The position numbers were made by a program, and so were the translations under genes. 43,861 bases of DNA, taken from contig PFJX01000017.1 of NCBI GenBank assembly GCA_002784045.1, forward strand, positions 1-43,861. The letters are read 5' to 3'. Within the stretch, counting starts at the first letter, position 1. Each line of letters begins with the position of its first letter. This stretch comes from Hydrogenophilales bacterium CG_4_10_14_3_um_filter_63_21 (GTDB taxonomy: Bacteria; Pseudomonadota; Gammaproteobacteria; Burkholderiales; Thiobacillaceae). Under the pieces are notes generated by a model that was not told where the DNA came from, ran no database searches, and was given only the letters and a program-made list of their open reading frames with translations. Below are positions 14,823 to 22,342 of the stretch, one piece after another.

Positions 14823-15658
14823 TGGCAAAGACCAACGATTTCTGGCCCACCCTGCGCCTGGAGGTGAATACCTCGCTGCGCGCGCGCTGGTTCGCCGTGC
14901 ATTCATTGGTATTCGGCGGCATCGTTGCCCTGCTGTTCGTGTTCGGCCTGACCGAATCGCGGGTGTTGGGCTTCATTGGCCTGTCGCGCCTGCTGGTCAC
15001 CTACATCCAGTTGGCGATGGCGATCCTGCCCATTTTCGTGCTGATCACCACGGTGCGTTCGGTAGCCGGCGACCGCGAGGCGGGGGTGTTCGAGTACCTG
15101 CTGGCCCTGCCGGTGTCGCTCGCCGCCTGGTTCTGGGGCAAGTTCCTCGGGCGCTATCTGATGGTGTTCGCGCCTGTTTTTCTGGCCATGCTGGGCGCCT
15201 CGCTGTGGGCCTTGGTGCGTGACATCCCGGTGCCCTGGGGCATGTTCGGCTATTACACCGCCCTGCTCGCGGCGATGACCTGGTGCTTCCTCGGTATCGC
15301 CATGCTGATCTCCACGTGCGCGCGCTCCACCGACGTGGCGCAGGGCGCGGCCTTCCTTGTTTGGCTGGTGCTGCTGCTGTTTCTCGACCTGATCCTGCTC
15401 GGGGTGATGATCCAGGAACACGCTCCGGCCGAAGTGGCTGTCGCCATCGCCCTGTTCAACCCGCTGCAATCTTTCCGCACCGCCGCGCTGATGCTGTTCG
15501 ATCCACAACTCATCGTGCTGGGGCCGGCGGCCTACGTCATCTTTGACCTGTTCGGTGCCCTCGGTTATCAGATTTTTGCCCTGGCCTGGCCGACCCTGAT
15601 CGGCACAATCTGCGCCGCCTGGGGGTATCGGATGTTCCGCAAGGGGGACTTGCTGTGA
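14822..15658 (+). CDS. nosY: ABC transporter permease NosY
   Basis: 278 residues with six predicted membrane helices. The EYLLALPVSLAAWFWGKFLGR segment, just after a cytoplasmic SVAGDREAG stretch, is typical of NosY/ABC-2 permeases. It pairs with NosF and docks NosD. I use ATG 14822, 6 nt after AGGGG; ATG 14819 would add one residue. Its stop overlaps the GTG start of the TlpA-like gene. Confidence 0.92.
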   Translation: MAKTNDFWPTLRLEVNTSLRARWFAVHSLVFGGIVALLFVFGLTESRVLGFIGLSRLLVTYIQLAMAILPIFVLITTVRSVAGDREAGVFEYLLALPVSLAAWFWGKFLGRYLMVFAPVFLAMLGASLWALVRDIPVPWGMFGYYTALLAAMTWCFLGIAMLISTCARSTDVAQGAAFLVWLVLLLFLDLILLGVMIQEHAPAEVAVAIALFNPLQSFRTAALMLFDPQLIVLGPAAYVIFDLFGALGYQIFALAWPTLIGTICAAWGYRMFRKGDLL

Positions 15659-16155
15659 AACATTGGTTACTCATCGGCTTGCTTGCCGCATCAGGCGCAA
15701 TGGCGGATGAGCCGGTCAATTTCTTCGCCACCCCGAGCGCGACCTTCGCGCAACCGGGCGGCGGCAAGCTTCAACTTGACAGCATCAAGGGGCGCCCGGC
15801 GGTGGTCAATTTCTGGGCCACCTGGTGTCCGCCCTGCCGCGAGGAATTGCCGCTGCTGGCCAAGATTCACGCCCGCTACGAGAAAAAATACCGTGGCAAG
15901 GTCGGCTTCCTCGGCCTGGCGGTGGAAGACAACGCCGAATTCGTCGGCGAATACGCCCACGCCTACGGTCTCACTTATCCCATTGCTGTCGGCCGCGAGC
16001 CGGCCATCGCGCTGATGCAGGCGCTGGGCAACACGCAGGCGGGCATGCCCTACACCGTGGTGCTGGATAGCGAGGGCCGGGTGGTCTACAGCAAGCGCGG
16101 CATGGTTAAAGACAAAGATCTGGACCGCGCACTGGCGCAGCTATTGCGGCCATGA
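15655..16155 (+). CDS. TlpA/ResA-like periplasmic thioredoxin of the nos operon
   Basis: 166 residues. A signal peptide (about 1-17, ending AMA) is followed by a thioredoxin fold with the active site WCPPC (Cys58, Cys61) and a cis-Pro at AGMPYT. Members of this family reduce cysteines in periplasmic copper-site proteins and cytochromes. Inside the nos operon the likely targets are the CuA Cys of NosZ, the NosL Cys pair or the haem-binding Cys of the cytochrome; the target is inferred. GTG start. Both ends overlap neighbouring genes (nosY and the second nosD) by 4 bp. Confidence 0.85.
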   Translation: MKHWLLIGLLAASGAMADEPVNFFATPSATFAQPGGGKLQLDSIKGRPAVVNFWATWCPPCREELPLLAKIHARYEKKYRGKVGFLGLAVEDNAEFVGEYAHAYGLTYPIAVGREPAIALMQALGNTQAGMPYTVVLDSEGRVVYSKRGMVKDKDLDRALAQLLRP

Positions 16156-17384
16156 GCACCGGAATGGCCTGGCGGCACGCCTTGTGCTTCTGGGTCATCT
16201 GCGGTTGGACCTGCTTCGCCGAAGCGGGGCTGCCGCCACTGCAACCGCTGATCGACGCCAGTCCCGCTGGTTCGATCTTGCGCCCGCCCGCCGGGCGCTA
16301 CGCCGGTCCCGCAGTCATCGACAAAACCCTGACCCTCGACGGCGGCGGCCATGTCACCCTGGACGGCGGCGGGCGCGGCACGGTGCTCTCCGTGCGCGCC
16401 GACAATGTCAGCGTGCGCGGTATGCACCTGACGAACTCCGGCGCCAGCCACGACGGCGTCGATGCCGGCCTGCTGATCGACACGGCGGATCGCGCGCGGG
16501 TGGAAAACAACGTCATCGACCAGGTGCTGTTCGGCCTCCACCTGAAGCAAGCCAATCGCGCCTTGGTGCGTGGCAATACGATTCGCGGCCGGACGGAGGA
16601 ACTCAATCTGCGTGGCGACGGCATCCGCCTGTGGAACAGCCATTTCAACCGACTGGAAGGCAACCGAATCAGCGAATGCCGCGACCTCACCGTCGCCAAC
16701 TCCGCCAATAACCTGTTCCTCCGCAATACGGTGAGCAACGGACGTTACGGGATGCAATTCATTTTCTCGCCGCGCAACCGCATCGAAGGCAACCTGGTCA
16801 GCCACACCACCACCGGCATCGCCGTGCTCTATTCGGATCAGGCCACCCTGCGCGGCAACCGCGTCGAACATGTGCGCGATGTCGCCGGCGCCGGGCTGGC
16901 CTTCAAGGGCAGCAGCGAGGCCGAGGTCGTGGGCAACACCGTCCTGCACTGCACGGTGGGCGTCCAGGCCGATGACCCGCCTTACCCCGAGGCGCGCCAC
17001 CGCTTTCGTGGCAACCGTTTCGCCCACAACGTCACCGGCATGTATTTCTATGGTGAGAAAGGCGGCCATATCGTGCGGGACAATCGCTTCGAGAAGAACC
17101 TCATGCAGGTCGGCGTATCCGCGCCGGTCAGCGCGCGCGACAACGACTGGCGCGGCAACGAATGGGACGATTACGAGGGTTTCGACCGCAATGGTGACGG
17201 GATCGGCGATACGCCCTACGCCCTCTACTACTATGCCGACCGGATCTGGATGGAGACGCCCAAGGCGCGTTTCTTCCGCAACTCGCCGGCCCTGGAACTG
17301 CTCGATTTCCTCGAACGTCTGGCGCCGTTCTCGGCACCGGAATTGATCCTGCAAGACCCGCAACCACGCTGGCCACGAAAATGA
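16152..17384 (+). CDS. Second NosD-like beta-helix protein (copy 2)
   Basis: 410 residues. A signal peptide (about 1-25, ending AEA) precedes CASH-type beta-helix rungs. The C-terminal block RGNEWDDYEGFDRNGDGIGD and FLERLAPFS closely parallels that of copy 1 (10311-11672). Copy 2 lacks about 40 N-terminal residues found in copy 1 but looks complete. Two intact paralogues in one operon could act together or service different clients. It overlaps tlpA (ATGA) and the next gene. Confidence 0.88.
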   Translation: MSTGMAWRHALCFWVICGWTCFAEAGLPPLQPLIDASPAGSILRPPAGRYAGPAVIDKTLTLDGGGHVTLDGGGRGTVLSVRADNVSVRGMHLTNSGASHDGVDAGLLIDTADRARVENNVIDQVLFGLHLKQANRALVRGNTIRGRTEELNLRGDGIRLWNSHFNRLEGNRISECRDLTVANSANNLFLRNTVSNGRYGMQFIFSPRNRIEGNLVSHTTTGIAVLYSDQATLRGNRVEHVRDVAGAGLAFKGSSEAEVVGNTVLHCTVGVQADDPPYPEARHRFRGNRFAHNVTGMYFYGEKGGHIVRDNRFEKNLMQVGVSAPVSARDNDWRGNEWDDYEGFDRNGDGIGDTPYALYYYADRIWMETPKARFFRNSPALELLDFLERLAPFSAPELILQDPQPRWPRK

Positions 17385-17833
17385 ATCTGGAACGCAGCAA
17401 CCCCATGAAAAACCAATGGCTAGCGGCCGGCCTGCCGCTGCTCATTGTCGCCATCGCCGCCGGCGTGCTCTGGCGCGAGTCCGAGGCGCCGGCGCCCACC
17501 ACTATCGACCTGCCCTGCCCCACTCCGGCCACCGGCTGCACCGCCCGGATCGGCCAGCACGCCATCACGGTCGGCCTGGCTGGCCAAATCAAGACGCTGA
17601 AACTGTTGCAGGTCTGGGTGCGGGCCCCCGGCGCCGACCAGGTGCGGGCCAGCTTCGCGATGGTGGGCATGGACATGGGCTTCAACCTCTATACCCTGCG
17701 CCAAGACAAAGACGGCGTGTTCCGCGCCCAGGCCACCCTGCCTGCCTGCGTCAGCGGCCCTCGCGACTGGATCATGACCGTGGACATCGACCAGGCCACC
17801 CGCCTGGTCGTGCCCTTCGCCACCGAGTTGTAG
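17381..17833 (+). CDS. Membrane-anchored periplasmic protein of the nos operon, unknown
   Basis: 150 residues. A single N-terminal transmembrane helix (about 13-28) is followed by a predicted periplasmic domain with three Cys (PCPTPATGC and LPACVSG) and a Met-rich MVGMDMGFN motif. The layout (short anchor, beta-rich domain, Met cluster) is reminiscent of FixH/YtkA-like and copper-handling proteins, but I do not recognise a specific family. It is the last gene of the nos transcript, coupled to the second nosD by ATGA, so a copper or NosZ-maturation role is plausible. An internal ATG at 17405 is an alternative start. Confidence 0.7.
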   Translation: MNLERSNPMKNQWLAAGLPLLIVAIAAGVLWRESEAPAPTTIDLPCPTPATGCTARIGQHAITVGLAGQIKTLKLLQVWVRAPGADQVRASFAMVGMDMGFNLYTLRQDKDGVFRAQATLPACVSGPRDWIMTVDIDQATRLVVPFATEL

Positions 17834-17982
17834 ACATCGAAGAGGTGTTTACCCTGGGAATGAGCATTCACCGAGGGGGGGAAGCCGGCAATGTTCAGAC
17901 AGGCTCGGTTCAAGATGAGAACCTCCCTCGGAAAGGCGAATCCGAGTGGCCCACAATCCCACCACGGGACCAACATCCCCGC
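17834..17982. other. Intergenic region between the nos operon and higBA
   Basis: 149 bp. No terminator with a T-run is visible after 17833. It must hold the higBA promoter unless that pair is read through from nos, but I see no confident -35/-10 pair. Confidence 0.4.
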
Positions 17983-18288
17983 ATGAGAATCGTCGCGATC
18001 AAAGTGCTGCGTGATTTCTGGGTATGCCACCCAGACAGCAAGGCTCATCTGGAGGCCTGGATCGACGAAGCGCGCAAGGCGGACTGGAAACAGCCAAGCG
18101 ACATCAAACAGATGTTCCGCAACGCCAACATCCTGAAAAACCGCCGTGTGGTGTTCAACATCAAGGGCAACGATTACCGCTTGATCGCTGCCGTGGCCAA
18201 CCGCTTTGGCGCGCTTTACATCAAGTTCATCGGCACCCACGCGGAATACGACGGCATCGACGCCGAGACCATCGAAATGGAGTTATGA
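17983..18288 (+). CDS. higB: HigB-type mRNA interferase toxin
   Basis: 101 residues, the usual size. The sequence pattern (MRIVAIKVLRDFW..H.DSK..LEAW near the start, FNIKGNDYRLIAAVAN in the middle, IKFIGTHAEYD near the end) is that of the HigB toxin family with a RelE-like fold, which cuts mRNA on translating ribosomes. The toxin gene precedes the antitoxin gene, the order diagnostic of higBA. The start at 17983 is the first ATG giving the canonical N-terminus. The stop overlaps the antitoxin ATG. It lies in accessory DNA between the nos and rnf loci. Confidence 0.9.
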   Translation: MRIVAIKVLRDFWVCHPDSKAHLEAWIDEARKADWKQPSDIKQMFRNANILKNRRVVFNIKGNDYRLIAAVANRFGALYIKFIGTHAEYDGIDAETIEMEL

Positions 18289-18671
18289 ATATAGAAATCC
18301 GCCCCCTTCGCAGCGAAGACGACTACCGCGCCGCCATGCTCGAAATATCCACTTTTTTCGAGAACGAGCCCGAGCCCGGCACCCCCGAAGGCGACCACTT
18401 CGACATCCTCCTCACCCTGGCCGAAGCTTATGAGGCCAAGCACTTCCCCGTAGACCTGCCCGACCCGGTGGAAGCCATCAAATTCCGCATGGGACAAGGT
18501 GGCCTGACGCCCAAGGACTTGCAGCCGATGATCGGGCGGATGAACCGGGTGTATGAAATCCTCAACCGGAAACGGCCATTGACCCTGGCGATGATTCGGA
18601 AACTGCATACGGAGCTGGGGATACCGGCGGAGAGTCTGATAAAACCGACCAGTGAAGCAAGATTGACTTGA
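18285..18671 (+). CDS. higA: HigA-type antitoxin with helix-turn-helix
   Basis: 128 residues. The N-terminal half is acidic, and the C-terminal half has a Cro/C1-type helix-turn-helix (about 70-120: GLTPKDLQPMIG..NRVYEILNRKRPLTLAMIRKLHTELGIPAESLI). It neutralises HigB and represses the operon. It is translationally coupled to higB (ATGA). A hairpin follows the stop. Confidence 0.88.
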   Translation: MNIEIRPLRSEDDYRAAMLEISTFFENEPEPGTPEGDHFDILLTLAEAYEAKHFPVDLPDPVEAIKFRMGQGGLTPKDLQPMIGRMNRVYEILNRKRPLTLAMIRKLHTELGIPAESLIKPTSEARLT

Positions 18672-18674
18672 GAA

Positions 18675-18694
18675 CGCTGGCGCAAGCGCCAGCG
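18675..18694. repeat. Hairpin after higA
   Basis: CGCTGGCG and CGCCAGCG, with a CAAG loop, form a perfect 8-bp stem starting 3 bp after the higA stop. There is no T-run. It may be a REP-like unit or a Rho-assisted end. A second short inverted repeat (GACAGG / CCTGTC) lies at 18713-18732. Confidence 0.5.
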
Positions 18695-18750
18695 AATACC
18701 TGAAGTGATGAAGACAGGCGCCAGAACCTGTCCCATGTGGAGGCATCATC

Positions 18751-19959
18751 TTGGCTGCTCAGCCATTCACCCCTTTCCAAGACTGGAAACGGGATTTGCT
18801 TCATCACCGGAATCTGACTCGACCGGATGGGCGCCCGCTCTATCGCTACCGCCTGTCCGAGGGAGAGTTCAGCCTAGGTTCAAGCTTCGTCTGGCCCGTT
18901 ACGCCGCCAGGCTGGAGAAAAGCGGTGGCGATATCGGCCTCGGCAAACTGGATGGACTTACGCCAGAAGCACTTGCGGCCTTGCCAGTGCTGGCCCTGCG
19001 CCTGGAGCGGCCGGGTGATGAAGCCATTGCCTTGCCCAGCCGTGACTCAGAAGGCGTAGCCAGCGGCATGTGGGATTTCTCAACGGCCACCCGCGAGCCT
19101 GGCGCCTGGCTGATCTATCCCGGCGCGGAAGCCGCTTTGCCCTTCCGCCCCACGCTGTGGACGGTGGCGGGTGAAGTGGACACCGACAGCCCCCTGGCCC
19201 AGGCCATCGGCATTGCCGATCCAGGTGAACGGGAAGCTGCCCTTGACCAGGTTGTTGCCGCGATGGCGGCCGATTTTCTGGAACCCTGCTGGCTGGAACT
19301 GGAGCGTTTGGCGGGGCAGATCGGCCATTTACCCCTCACCACGCTCGACTTGTGGCGTCGTCTGGCGCGTAGCCCACAAGGCATGGCGGCCCTGGCCTTG
19401 CGTTTCGGCACTTTGCCGCAAGGCTTTCTCGATCGTTTCGAGCAGGAACTTCCTTTTGCCTGGGAAACCATTTCCTTCGTCACTTGGCGACGGGCGATGG
19501 AATTCCTGCTGAGGCAATGCAAGGAAAGCTTTGGCGATGATGCAGGCGCTGGCCTGTTCCCTATTCATCTGGACGCCCGGATCAAGGACTTGTCGGCAAA
19601 TCATGGCGCCCTGGCCTTTCTCCTCGGCATCGCCAGCGCAGATTTCCTGCCAGATGCGAAGCAAAAAGCCCAACTCCTCGCTTATGCAGGCCGGTTGTCC
19701 GCACACGGATATTCGCGACCAGGCGTTGCTGGCGGCCTTCCGTTATCTCGGCCTCGCCACCTCACTTCACCTGGCCGATGGCGCGACCACAGGCCATGGC
19801 CGGCTACTGGAAGTGGAATGGGCTTCGGGCAGAAAACTGGCCTTGCGCCTCGATCAAGGCGTTTCCTATTGGCGGGCCGCACCTTCCAACAGCCGCCAGG
19901 CATGCAACTTCAATTTGAATCCAGGTGAAGTCGAACTACGGGGCAAGCAGTTGGCGGAA
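18751..19959 (+). pseudogene. Frameshifted, truncated gene remnant (about 400 codons)
   Basis: The coding signal moves through three frames. Codons from TTG 18751 to about 18870 (WKRDLLHHRNLTRPDGRPLY...) continue, after a shift near 18868-18881, in the frame running to about 19700 (EKSGGDIGLGKLDGL...). After a second shift near 19700 they continue in another frame (TDIRDQALLAAFRYLGLATS...) to the MITE at 19960. At the first break TTCA is repeated 11 bp apart, so an 11-bp insertion could explain the shift. The 3' end runs into the repeat and stops at 20040, so the native C-terminus may be lost. The N-terminal pattern vaguely recalls STY4851/ECs_52090-type accessory-island proteins, but I am not certain of this. 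GGAGG precedes the TTG. Confidence 0.65.
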
Positions 19960-20128
19960 CTAGCAGCCTGTCGGACTTTGGAATCGTCGGCTGCGAAACG
20001 ACCGCGACGGCCCATTTTTCACCTGCTTCTTGCCCCATAGTCCGACTATGCGGCGGCGAATCAGGCAAAAACTGCGCTCGTCGGGGCCGCTTCTCGCTAT
20101 CGACGACCAAAGTCCGGCAGGCTGCTAG
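19960..20128 (+). mobile_element. 169-bp MITE-like element, copy A
   Basis: The element is bounded by terminal inverted repeats CTAGCAGCCTGTCGGACTTT at the left and the complement of CTAGCAGCCTGCCGGACTTT at the right (one mismatch over about 22 bp). It encodes no transposase. An inverted copy of exactly the same length lies at 31893-32061; hand alignment gives 18 mismatches and no gaps (about 89% identity). It cuts the end of the pseudogene at 18751-19959. I find no convincing target-site duplication. Confidence 0.85.
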
Positions 20129-20240
20129 CGGTTCGCATCGAAGGTGCGCGGCTGCCGACCCAGTTGTTTCTCAAAGTTCGATAGGCTCGGGCAGTGGTAG
20201 GAGATGCCACATACGGCCTCCAGCCACTTCACTCCTGTTA
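20129..20240. other. Spacer between MITE copy A and the rnf operon end
   Basis: 112 bp downstream of the last gene of the minus-strand rnf operon. No gene and no T-run terminator are seen on either strand; the MITE palindrome beyond it may serve as the transcript end. Confidence 0.4.
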
Positions 20241-20426
20241 TCACGAGTGGCAGCTTCCCCCGCTGCACCCGCTCCCCCCCGAACACGAACCGCAGCCCCG
20301 CTCACCATCCCGGAACGGGCCGAGTTGCGGGTTTTTCCGGGCGAAGCCACGGTAGAGGCGGTCGACACCGATGCCGACCAGGGCGATCCCCAGGATCAGC
20401 GCGATGGTGATCAGATAAGTACTCAT
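20241..20426 (-). CDS. Small Cys-rich single-span membrane protein at the end of the rnf operon
   Basis: 61 residues. An N-terminal transmembrane helix (about 3-21) leads into a short basic linker. The C-terminal tail is rich in Gly, Ser and Cys, with four cysteines (45, 48, 54, 59) in GCGSCSGGSGCSGGSC. The start codon overlaps the rnfA stop (ATGA), so it is translated with the Rnf subunits. The layout (one helix plus four Cys) resembles NqrM, the small membrane protein needed to mature the membrane Fe site in Na+-NQR, an enzyme homologous to Rnf, but the sequence is not NqrM itself. A metal-delivery or assembly role for Rnf is my inference. Confidence 0.7.
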   Translation of the reverse strand: MSTYLITIALILGIALVGIGVDRLYRGFARKNPQLGPFRDGERGCGSCSGGSGCSGGSCHS

Positions 20427-21007
20427 TCCCCCGCTCCCAGGCCGGCGAAGCCCATGAAGGCGAGGGAGAGCAGGCCGGCGAGCAGCAGCGACAGGGCGGT
20501 GCCCTGGACCACATTGGGGATGTTGGCAAGACTGAGGCGTTCGCGCAGGCCGGCCATCAGCAGCAGCGCCAGGGTGAAGCCGAGGCCGCCGGCCAGCGCG
20601 AAGGTCAGCGACTGGATGAAACGGTATTCGCGCGCGGTCTGGAACAGCGCCACCCCCAGCACGGCGCAGTTGGTGGTAATCAGCGCCAGGTAGATGCCGA
20701 GGGCGCGGAACAGCACCGGGCTGGTTTTCTTCAGCACCATTTCCACCAGTTGCACCGCCGCGGCGATGATCACGATGTAGGCGATCAAGCGCAGGAATTC
20801 CAGGTGAAGCGCGGTGACCAGCCAGTTGAGGCCGAAGGCGCAGAGGCTGGCCACCAGCATCACAAAGGTGGTCGCCGCGCCCATCGGCAGCGCGGTATTC
20901 AGGCGCGCCGAGACGCCGAGAAACGGGCACAGCCCGAGGAACATGGCCAGCACGAAGTTGTTGGCCAGCAAGGTGCCGATGAAGATTTGCGAGACCGATT
21001 CAGACAT
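20423..21007 (-). CDS. rnfA: Electron transport complex subunit RnfA
   Basis: 194 residues, the standard RnfA size, with six transmembrane helices. LGLCPFLGVS in the first third and TTNCAVLG in the middle supply the Cys residues that, with those of RnfE, hold the intramembrane Fe-S centre. Rnf couples electron transfer between ferredoxin and NAD+ to Na+ or H+ translocation. The start overlaps rnfE by 8 bp, and the stop overlaps the Cys-rich mini-gene. Confidence 0.95.
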   Translation of the reverse strand: MSESVSQIFIGTLLANNFVLAMFLGLCPFLGVSARLNTALPMGAATTFVMLVASLCAFGLNWLVTALHLEFLRLIAYIVIIAAAVQLVEMVLKKTSPVLFRALGIYLALITTNCAVLGVALFQTAREYRFIQSLTFALAGGLGFTLALLLMAGLRERLSLANIPNVVQGTALSLLLAGLLSLAFMGFAGLGAGE

Positions 21008-21665
21008 GGGCGTGGCTCTCGGTGGGCTTGGCGGGCGCGGCCTTGCGGCTATCCAGCCAGTTGAACAACAACAGCCAGGCGCCCAGCACGAAAAAACCGC
21101 CGGGCGGCAGCACCATCACGACCCAGGGCTGGAAATCCGGCCCGAACAGACTGACGCCGAACAGCTTGCCGGCGCCGAGAATTTCCCGCACCGCGCCCAG
21201 CGCGAACAGGCCGATGGTGAAGCCGGCACCCATGCCGATGGCGTTGAGCACGGCTTTCACCGGCCGGTTTTTTGAGGCATGAGCTTCGGCGCGGCCAAGG
21301 ATGATGCAGTTCACCACGATGAGCTGGATGAAAGCGCCAAGCGCGTCGTACAGGGCCAGGCTGATGGCCTGGATGGCGTAGTCCACCACCGTGACAAAAG
21401 TGGCGATGATGAGGATGTAGGTGGCGATGCGCACTTCCTTGGGCACCAGGTTGCGCATCAGGGAAACCAGCAGGCTGGAGCCGACCAGCACGAACGCCGT
21501 CGCCAGGCCCATGCTCATGGCGTTCATGGCCGATACCGACACCGCCAGGGTCGGGCACATGCCCAGTACCATGACGAACACCGGATTCTGTTTCCAAACC
21601 CCTTCCAGCAATTCTTCCAGGTTGGAGCGGGGTTTTTGTCCTGGAATCAAAGGCGCGGTGGCCAT
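21000..21665 (-). CDS. rnfE: Electron transport complex subunit RnfE
   Basis: 221 residues from ATG 21665, which has GGAGGG 8 nt upstream; ATG 21671, overlapping the rnfG stop, would add two residues. Six hydrophobic helices. LGMCPTLAVS and VVNCIILGRAEA are the RnfE/NqrD signature, with the Cys ligands of the membrane Fe-S site shared with RnfA. The C-terminal tail is hydrophilic and ends SHAHV. Part of the continuous rnf operon with overlapping junctions. Confidence 0.95.
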   Translation of the reverse strand: MATAPLIPGQKPRSNLEELLEGVWKQNPVFVMVLGMCPTLAVSVSAMNAMSMGLATAFVLVGSSLLVSLMRNLVPKEVRIATYILIIATFVTVVDYAIQAISLALYDALGAFIQLIVVNCIILGRAEAHASKNRPVKAVLNAIGMGAGFTIGLFALGAVREILGAGKLFGVSLFGPDFQPWVVMVLPPGGFFVLGAWLLLFNWLDSRKAAPAKPTESHAHV

Positions 21666-21667
21666 GT

Positions 21668-22342
21668 TCATTTCCCTCCTTGCAGCGTATCGAGATGCGG
21701 CACCAGCAGCGGCAGCAGCTTTTGCGCGCTGTCATTGATGCCCTTGCCCACCGCTTTCGAAGTCACCGTGGCGCCAGCGATGGCGTCGATTTCCCAGGGG
21801 TTCTGCTTGGCTCCGTGTTTCATCACCTTGATGGCATGGGCGAGCGATTTGAGATCGGCGGCCAGTTGCGCATCGAGCGCCACAAAATTTTTCAGGAAGG
21901 CCGGATCGCTATGGATCTTGTCGCCGATGCCGGGAGTTTCCCGCATCGACACCACGCCTATGCCGGTGATGGCCTGTTTTTCCGGGTCGTAGGCATAGAG
22001 CACGCGCACCGTATCGGCATAGCCCTTGGCGGCGCCCTCGGCGGCGATCCCCTTGAGCGCGCCGGCCTGGTCATAGGCGGCATAGAACTTCACCGCGCCT
22101 AACGGTGGCGTGGCGCCGGCGGGCTGCACGCCAGCCGTGCCGGCGACGAATTCCTTGACGCTGGCGGCACCCGGGATGACCTTGAACACGGCACGTTCCA
22201 GGGCGATTCTTTTGTTGGCGGCAACCGCTTCCCGGGTGCTCTGATAGGCGGAGACGATGAGGATGCCGCAGACCGTGGCCACCAGCCCGAGGGTGCGGAT
22301 CATGGCGGCGCTGGAGGGGGTGGGTTGGGTGAGAACGTTCAT
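21668..22342 (-). CDS. rnfG: Electron transport complex subunit RnfG, covalent FMN
   Basis: 224 residues. One N-terminal membrane helix (about 14-32) anchors a periplasmic FMN-binding domain. The ETPGIGDKI motif and the AGATVTSKAV motif near the C-terminus are typical; the Thr of GAT (about residue 192) is the expected covalent FMN site. RnfG relays electrons on the outer face of the membrane. It overlaps rnfD by 4 bp and rnfE closely. Confidence 0.94.
   Translation of the reverse strand: MNVLTQPTPSSAAMIRTLGLVATVCGILIVSAYQSTREAVAANKRIALERAVFKVIPGAASVKEFVAGTAGVQPAGATPPLGAVKFYAAYDQAGALKGIAAEGAAKGYADTVRVLYAYDPEKQAITGIGVVSMRETPGIGDKIHSDPAFLKNFVALDAQLAADLKSLAHAIKVMKHGAKQNPWEIDAIAGATVTSKAVGKGINDSAQKLLPLLVPHLDTLQGGK

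Noticed and set aside
6174-17833. Whether this is a clade I nos cluster with NosR and NosX
   Set aside because: No NosR-like FMN/polyferredoxin gene or ApbE-like NosX is present, and NosZ has a Sec rather than a Tat signal, so it is clade II.
18705-19928. A single intact 407-codon gene
   Set aside because: Its first and last portions lose protein-like character, while other frames carry the conserved-looking sequence there, so a frameshifted remnant is the better reading.
19960-20128. A structured non-coding RNA or CRISPR-like repeat
   Set aside because: There are only two dispersed copies, inverted and with terminal repeats and no spacers. This is what a MITE looks like.
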